Positions 61,038-64,000 of a stretch of 64,000 bases of DNA are shown one piece after another. The position numbers and the translations under genes were made by a program. How positions within the stretch are numbered: position 1 is the stretch's first letter; every line of letters begins with the position of its first letter. The notes below the pieces were generated by a model that was not told where the DNA came from, did no database searches, and saw only the letters and a program-made list of their open reading frames with translations. The DNA comes from Burkholderia cepacia ATCC 25416 (GTDB lineage Bacteria > Pseudomonadota > Gammaproteobacteria > Burkholderiales > Burkholderiaceae): the NCBI RefSeq assembly GCF_001411495.1, contig NZ_CP012981.1, positions 992,001 through 1,056,000 on the forward strand, read 5' to 3'.

Positions 61038-62978
61038 ATGACCCCTGCTTCCGACGAATCCGCGCTGGTTCAACACTCGGCGACCCTGTGCCAGAACGGA
61101 CAGTTCGCCGACGCACTGTCGCTCGTCGCGCCCCTGCTCGACCGGCCGGCGCCGGCAGTCGCGGCGCTGCACATCGCGGCCGTCTGCGCGCTCGGCCTGA
61201 ACCGGCTGGCCGACGCGGAAGCATGGTGGCGGCGCGCGCTCGACGCGATGCCGGCGTTCGAGCCGGCCAGCGACGGCCTCGGCGCGTTGCTCGTGTCGCA
61301 AGGGCGCCTGGCCGATGCCGAGGCACTCCTGCGCCGGCAGCTCGCGTCCGTCACGCCGTTGCGGGCGTCGCACCATCACCGGTTCGGCAAGGTGCTCGAA
61401 GCGCTCGGCCGGCTCGATGAAGCCGAGCAGGCATTCGGGCAGGCGCTGCTGATCGAGCCGCAGTCGGCCGACGTGCTGACCGATCTCGGCAACCTGTTGC
61501 GTGTGCTCGGCCGCCAGGCCGAAGCGGAACTCGCCTACCGGCTCGTGATTGCCGTGCGTGCCGACTCCGTGCTCGCGCACGCCAATCTCGGCGCGATTCT
61601 CGTCGACATGCAGCGGTTGCCGGAAGCGGAAGCCGCCAGCCGCCAGGCGCTTGTGCTGTGCCCGGATCACCCGGAGGCGCACTACAACCTCGGCGTCGCG
61701 CTGCAGAACCTCGATCGCCTGCCGGAAGCCGAAGCGGCCTATCGCGACGCGATCCGTTGCCGTCCCGGCCTGCCGCAGCCGCACAACAATCTCGGCTGCG
61801 TCCTGCGCGCGCAGGGTCGTCACGACGAAGCGATGGCCGTGTTCGCCGAGGCGCTGTCGCTCGCTCCGGACATGGCCGAAGTGCACTACAACCTCGGCAC
61901 CACGTTCGCGCATGCCGGCCGCCACGATGACGCCGAACGCGCGTACCGCCGCGCGCTCGAACTGCGTGCTGACTATGGCGATGCGCGTTTCGGCCTGGCG
62001 ACGCTGTTGCTTGGCCTGGGCCGGTTCGAAGAAGGCTGGCGGCGCTACGAATCGCGCTACGAACAAGCGGCGTTCGTGCACCGCCGGACCCGCGAGGTGC
62101 TGCGGTGCGCGCAGTGGCAGGGCGAGCCGCTCGCCGGCAAGACGCTGCTCGTCTGGCAGGAAGACGGCCTGGGCGACATGCTGCAGTTCAGCCGCTATTT
62201 CGCGGAATATCGTGCGCGGCACGCGGCGCGCGTGGTGTTCGCGTGCCAGCCCGCGCTGCATCGGCTGATGGCGACGGTCGACGGCGTCGACGCGGTGCTC
62301 GATCACGAGACGGCGACGGCGCAAGCCGCGCAGTTCGATTACTGGACGAGCCTGCTGAGCGCGCCGATGCACATGGGCACGACACTCGACACGATCCCGC
62401 CGCCGGTGCGGCTCGCGCCCGATCCGGCCTGCGCCGCGCGCTGGCGCGCACGCGTCGATGGGCTGCCGGCCGGCCCGCGCGTCGGGCTCGTATGGAAAGG
62501 CAACCCGAAGCATCACAACGACGCGCACCGCTCGCTGCCGTCGTTCGCGTTGCTGACGCCGCTGTGGAGCGTGCCGGGGGTGAATTTCGTGAGCCTGCAG
62601 AAAGGGCAGGGCGAGGACGAGGCGCGTCAGCCGCCGGGCGGCCTGCCGTTGCTGCATCTGGGCTCGGAGATCGACGATTTCGCGGATACGGCCGCGATCG
62701 TCGCGCAACTCGATCTCGTGGTGTGCGTCGACACGTCTACCGCGCATCTGGCCGCGTCGCTCGGCAAGCCTTGCTGGGTGCTGCTGCCGAATCAGGACGT
62801 GGACTGGCGCTGGATGCACGGCCGCGACGATTCGCCGTGGTATCCGGGCACGGTGCGGCTGTTCCGGCGCGGGCGCGACGAGAGCTGGATCCGGTTGGCC
62901 GAGCGCTTGCGGGCGGCGTTTGCCGCGCATTTTGCAGCGGGTCGCGTGACGGCGGACGAGACGGCGCCTGTCGTCTGA
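61038..62978 (+). CDS. TPR-repeat glycosyltransferase (GT9/GT41-like C-terminus)
   Basis: A 646-residue two-domain protein. Residues about 10-330 are eight or so TPR units (for example PEAHYNLGVALQNLDRLPEA, then AEAAYRDAIRCRPGL and GCVLRAQGRHDEAMAVFAEA). The C-terminal part (about 350-640) is a GT-B glycosyltransferase: GPRVGLVWKGNPKHHNDAHR, CVDTSTAHLAASLGKPCWVL and LPNQDVDWRWMHGRDDSPWY are visible. Similar proteins occur in flagellin- or surface-glycosylation loci. It begins 39 bases after the acyltransferase gene. Acceptor could be a protein, with TPR as docking surface. Confidence 0.88.
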   Translation: MTPASDESALVQHSATLCQNGQFADALSLVAPLLDRPAPAVAALHIAAVCALGLNRLADAEAWWRRALDAMPAFEPASDGLGALLVSQGRLADAEALLRRQLASVTPLRASHHHRFGKVLEALGRLDEAEQAFGQALLIEPQSADVLTDLGNLLRVLGRQAEAELAYRLVIAVRADSVLAHANLGAILVDMQRLPEAEAASRQALVLCPDHPEAHYNLGVALQNLDRLPEAEAAYRDAIRCRPGLPQPHNNLGCVLRAQGRHDEAMAVFAEALSLAPDMAEVHYNLGTTFAHAGRHDDAERAYRRALELRADYGDARFGLATLLLGLGRFEEGWRRYESRYEQAAFVHRRTREVLRCAQWQGEPLAGKTLLVWQEDGLGDMLQFSRYFAEYRARHAARVVFACQPALHRLMATVDGVDAVLDHETATAQAAQFDYWTSLLSAPMHMGTTLDTIPPPVRLAPDPACAARWRARVDGLPAGPRVGLVWKGNPKHHNDAHRSLPSFALLTPLWSVPGVNFVSLQKGQGEDEARQPPGGLPLLHLGSEIDDFADTAAIVAQLDLVVCVDTSTAHLAASLGKPCWVLLPNQDVDWRWMHGRDDSPWYPGTVRLFRRGRDESWIRLAERLRAAFAAHFAAGRVTADETAPVV

Positions 62979-63070
62979 CATGATGGCGCGCGCCGCGCGG
63001 GTGCGGCGACGCGGCATACTGCGGGGAACGCGGCAAGGCCGCCCCTGCTTTCAGATCAATCGAGGCCCTT

Positions 63071-63733
63071 GTGGAAAACATCGTCATCGTCGGCTCGTCC
63101 GGTCACGCCAAGGTCGTGATCGACATCGTCGAACAGGCTGGCCGGTACCGGATCGCCGGGCTGATCGATTCGTTCCGGCCCCGCGGCGAGGAGACCCTCG
63201 GCTACGCGGTGCTGGGCGCCGAACGCGACCTGCCGGATCTGGTCGGTGCGCACGGCATCGCCGGGCTGCTGGTCGCCATCGGCGACAACCATGCGCGCGA
63301 GAACGTGACGGCCGCACTTGCGGCGCTCGTGCCGGGCCTGCCGTGCGTGTCGGCGGTGCATCCGGCCGCATGCATCGGCAAGGCGTCGACGATCGGCGCG
63401 GGGACGGTCGTGATGGCCGGCGCGGTGATCAACCCGTGCTGCACGATCGGCAGCGGGTGCATCGTCAATACGAACGCGTCGCTCGATCACGACGGCACGA
63501 TGGAGGATTTCTCGAGTCTCGCGCCAGGCGTCGTCACGGGCGGCAACTGCCGGATCGGCCGCGGCGCGGCGATCGGCCTCGGTGCGATGCTGCGGCACCG
63601 GATCGCGGTGGGCGAGCACGGCGTCGTGGGCGCGGGCGCGGTCGTGCTGCACGACGTCGAGCCGTACACCGTCGTGTACGGCAACCCGGCCCGCCGGATC
63701 CGCGCGCGCGCGGCCGGCGAGCGTTACCTGTAG
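63071..63733 (+). CDS. pglD: PglD/NeuD-family sugar N- or O-acetyltransferase
   Basis: A 220-residue protein with a Rossmann-like N-terminus, ENIVIVGSSGHAKVVIDIVE, and a left-handed beta-helix C-terminus: GKASTIGAGTVVMAGAVINP, GSGCIVNTNASLDHDG with the probable catalytic His, and the closing VGAGAVVLHDVEPYTVVYGN. PglD acetylates UDP-4-amino sugars in bacillosamine-type pathways. The start is GTG, with GAGG 6 bases upstream. A DegT-type aminotransferase, which would make the amino sugar, is convergent next door. Confidence 0.87.
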   Translation: MENIVIVGSSGHAKVVIDIVEQAGRYRIAGLIDSFRPRGEETLGYAVLGAERDLPDLVGAHGIAGLLVAIGDNHARENVTAALAALVPGLPCVSAVHPAACIGKASTIGAGTVVMAGAVINPCCTIGSGCIVNTNASLDHDGTMEDFSSLAPGVVTGGNCRIGRGAAIGLGAMLRHRIAVGEHGVVGAGAVVLHDVEPYTVVYGNPARRIRARAAGERYL

Positions 63734-63743
63734 GCGTCGCGCG

Positions 63744-64000
63744 TCAGCGCGCGATCAGCTCGACGATACGGCGGACCATGTCGTCGGTGAGCGCCGGGTA
63801 GATCGGCAGGCACAGCACCTTGCGCGCGGCCTCGGTCGCGACGGGCAGGTTGTCGCGGTTGGCGGACGGCAGCCCGCGGTACATCGGGAATTCCGAAATC
63901 AGCGGGTGGAAGTAGCGGCGCGCGTACACGTCGTAGTCGCGCAGCTTCCGGTACAGCCCGTCGCGATCGAGCGGGTAGTCTTCGTCGACGAGGATCGCGA
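63744..64000 (-). CDS. DegT/DnrJ/EryC1-type sugar aminotransferase, C-terminal end (gene continues outside window)
   Basis: The minus-strand frame enters from the right edge and ends at 63744. The final 85 residues, including DYDVYARRYFHPLISEFPMY followed by RGLPSANRDNLPVATEAARK and VLCLPIYPALTDDMVRRIVE, are the C-terminal end of PLP-dependent sugar aminotransferases such as PglE or FdtB. The 'ARRYFHPL' and 'vLcLPiyp.L' phrases are characteristic. The PLP lysine lies outside the window. It is convergent with the PglD-type gene, 10 bases apart. Confidence 0.88.
   Translation of the reverse strand, partial: AILVDEDYPLDRDGLYRKLRDYDVYARRYFHPLISEFPMYRGLPSANRDNLPVATEAARKVLCLPIYPALTDDMVRRIVELIAR

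Overview
The window looks like a chromosomal segment of a Burkholderia species, probably of the cepacia complex. The grounds are the very high GC in the core, Burkholderia-style gene content (trifunctional PutA preceded by the end of PriA, gcvTHP behind a tandem glycine riboswitch, AidB-like acyl-CoA dehydrogenase with a ligase, eat-eutBC) and tight gene packing. The assignment comes from reading proteins and motifs; no database search was run.

Layout. 1-6000: end of priA, putA behind a cluster of GTTGCA operators, and a branched-chain amino-acid binding protein. 6100-8391: a lower-GC, minus-strand type VI secretion cargo cassette (two PAAR-type proteins, an M35-like zinc metallopeptidase and a small exported OmpA-like protein) with no vgrG or secretion apparatus nearby. 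8650-16950: an acyl-CoA ligase/dehydrogenase pair with a divergent TetR regulator, then an aminotransferase, a periplasmic binding protein and a FAD dehydrogenase facing a PadR regulator. 17016-20483: a CadR/PbrR-type MerR regulator, a P1B metal ATPase with a very His-rich N-terminus and a small zinc-ribbon protein. 20643-34489: regulators, an MscS-like channel and a dispersed ethanolamine pathway: permease and lyase (eat, eutB, eutC), an ExaC-type aldehyde dehydrogenase behind a sigma-54 promoter, and a EutR-like AraC regulator behind a second sigma-54-like promoter. 34517-39347: a hexanucleotide repeat tract, a GT9 glycosyltransferase/ThDP enzyme pair and two adjacent toxin-antitoxin modules. 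39414-47072: serine deaminase, an alginate-lyase-family protein and the glycine cleavage operon. 47195-53108: a lipoprotein, an oxidoreductase, an SGNH hydrolase, the Rep helicase and a diheme cytochrome.

53361-58011 is the most unusual stretch. A 46-bp direct repeat of the 3' end of tRNA-Arg(CCG) brackets a 2.9-kb, AT-rich insert. The insert carries a decayed tyrosine integrase, a secreted phospholipase-A2-like protein and a membrane-anchored helical (Sel1-like) partner. This arrangement suggests a toxin/immunity pair. Beyond the distal repeat lie a TniQ/TnsD-like fragment and an XRE regulator. 58160-64000 returns to high-GC DNA with a TIGR04222-like membrane protein, a hexapeptide acyltransferase, a TPR-glycosyltransferase, a PglD-type acetyltransferase and the end of a DegT-type aminotransferase. 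The last four look like a surface-sugar modification locus.

The window thus combines ordinary metabolism (proline, ethanolamine, glycine and serine breakdown) with at least three accessory islets: the PAAR-peptidase cassette, the toxin-antitoxin pair cluster and the tRNA-Arg phospholipase islet.
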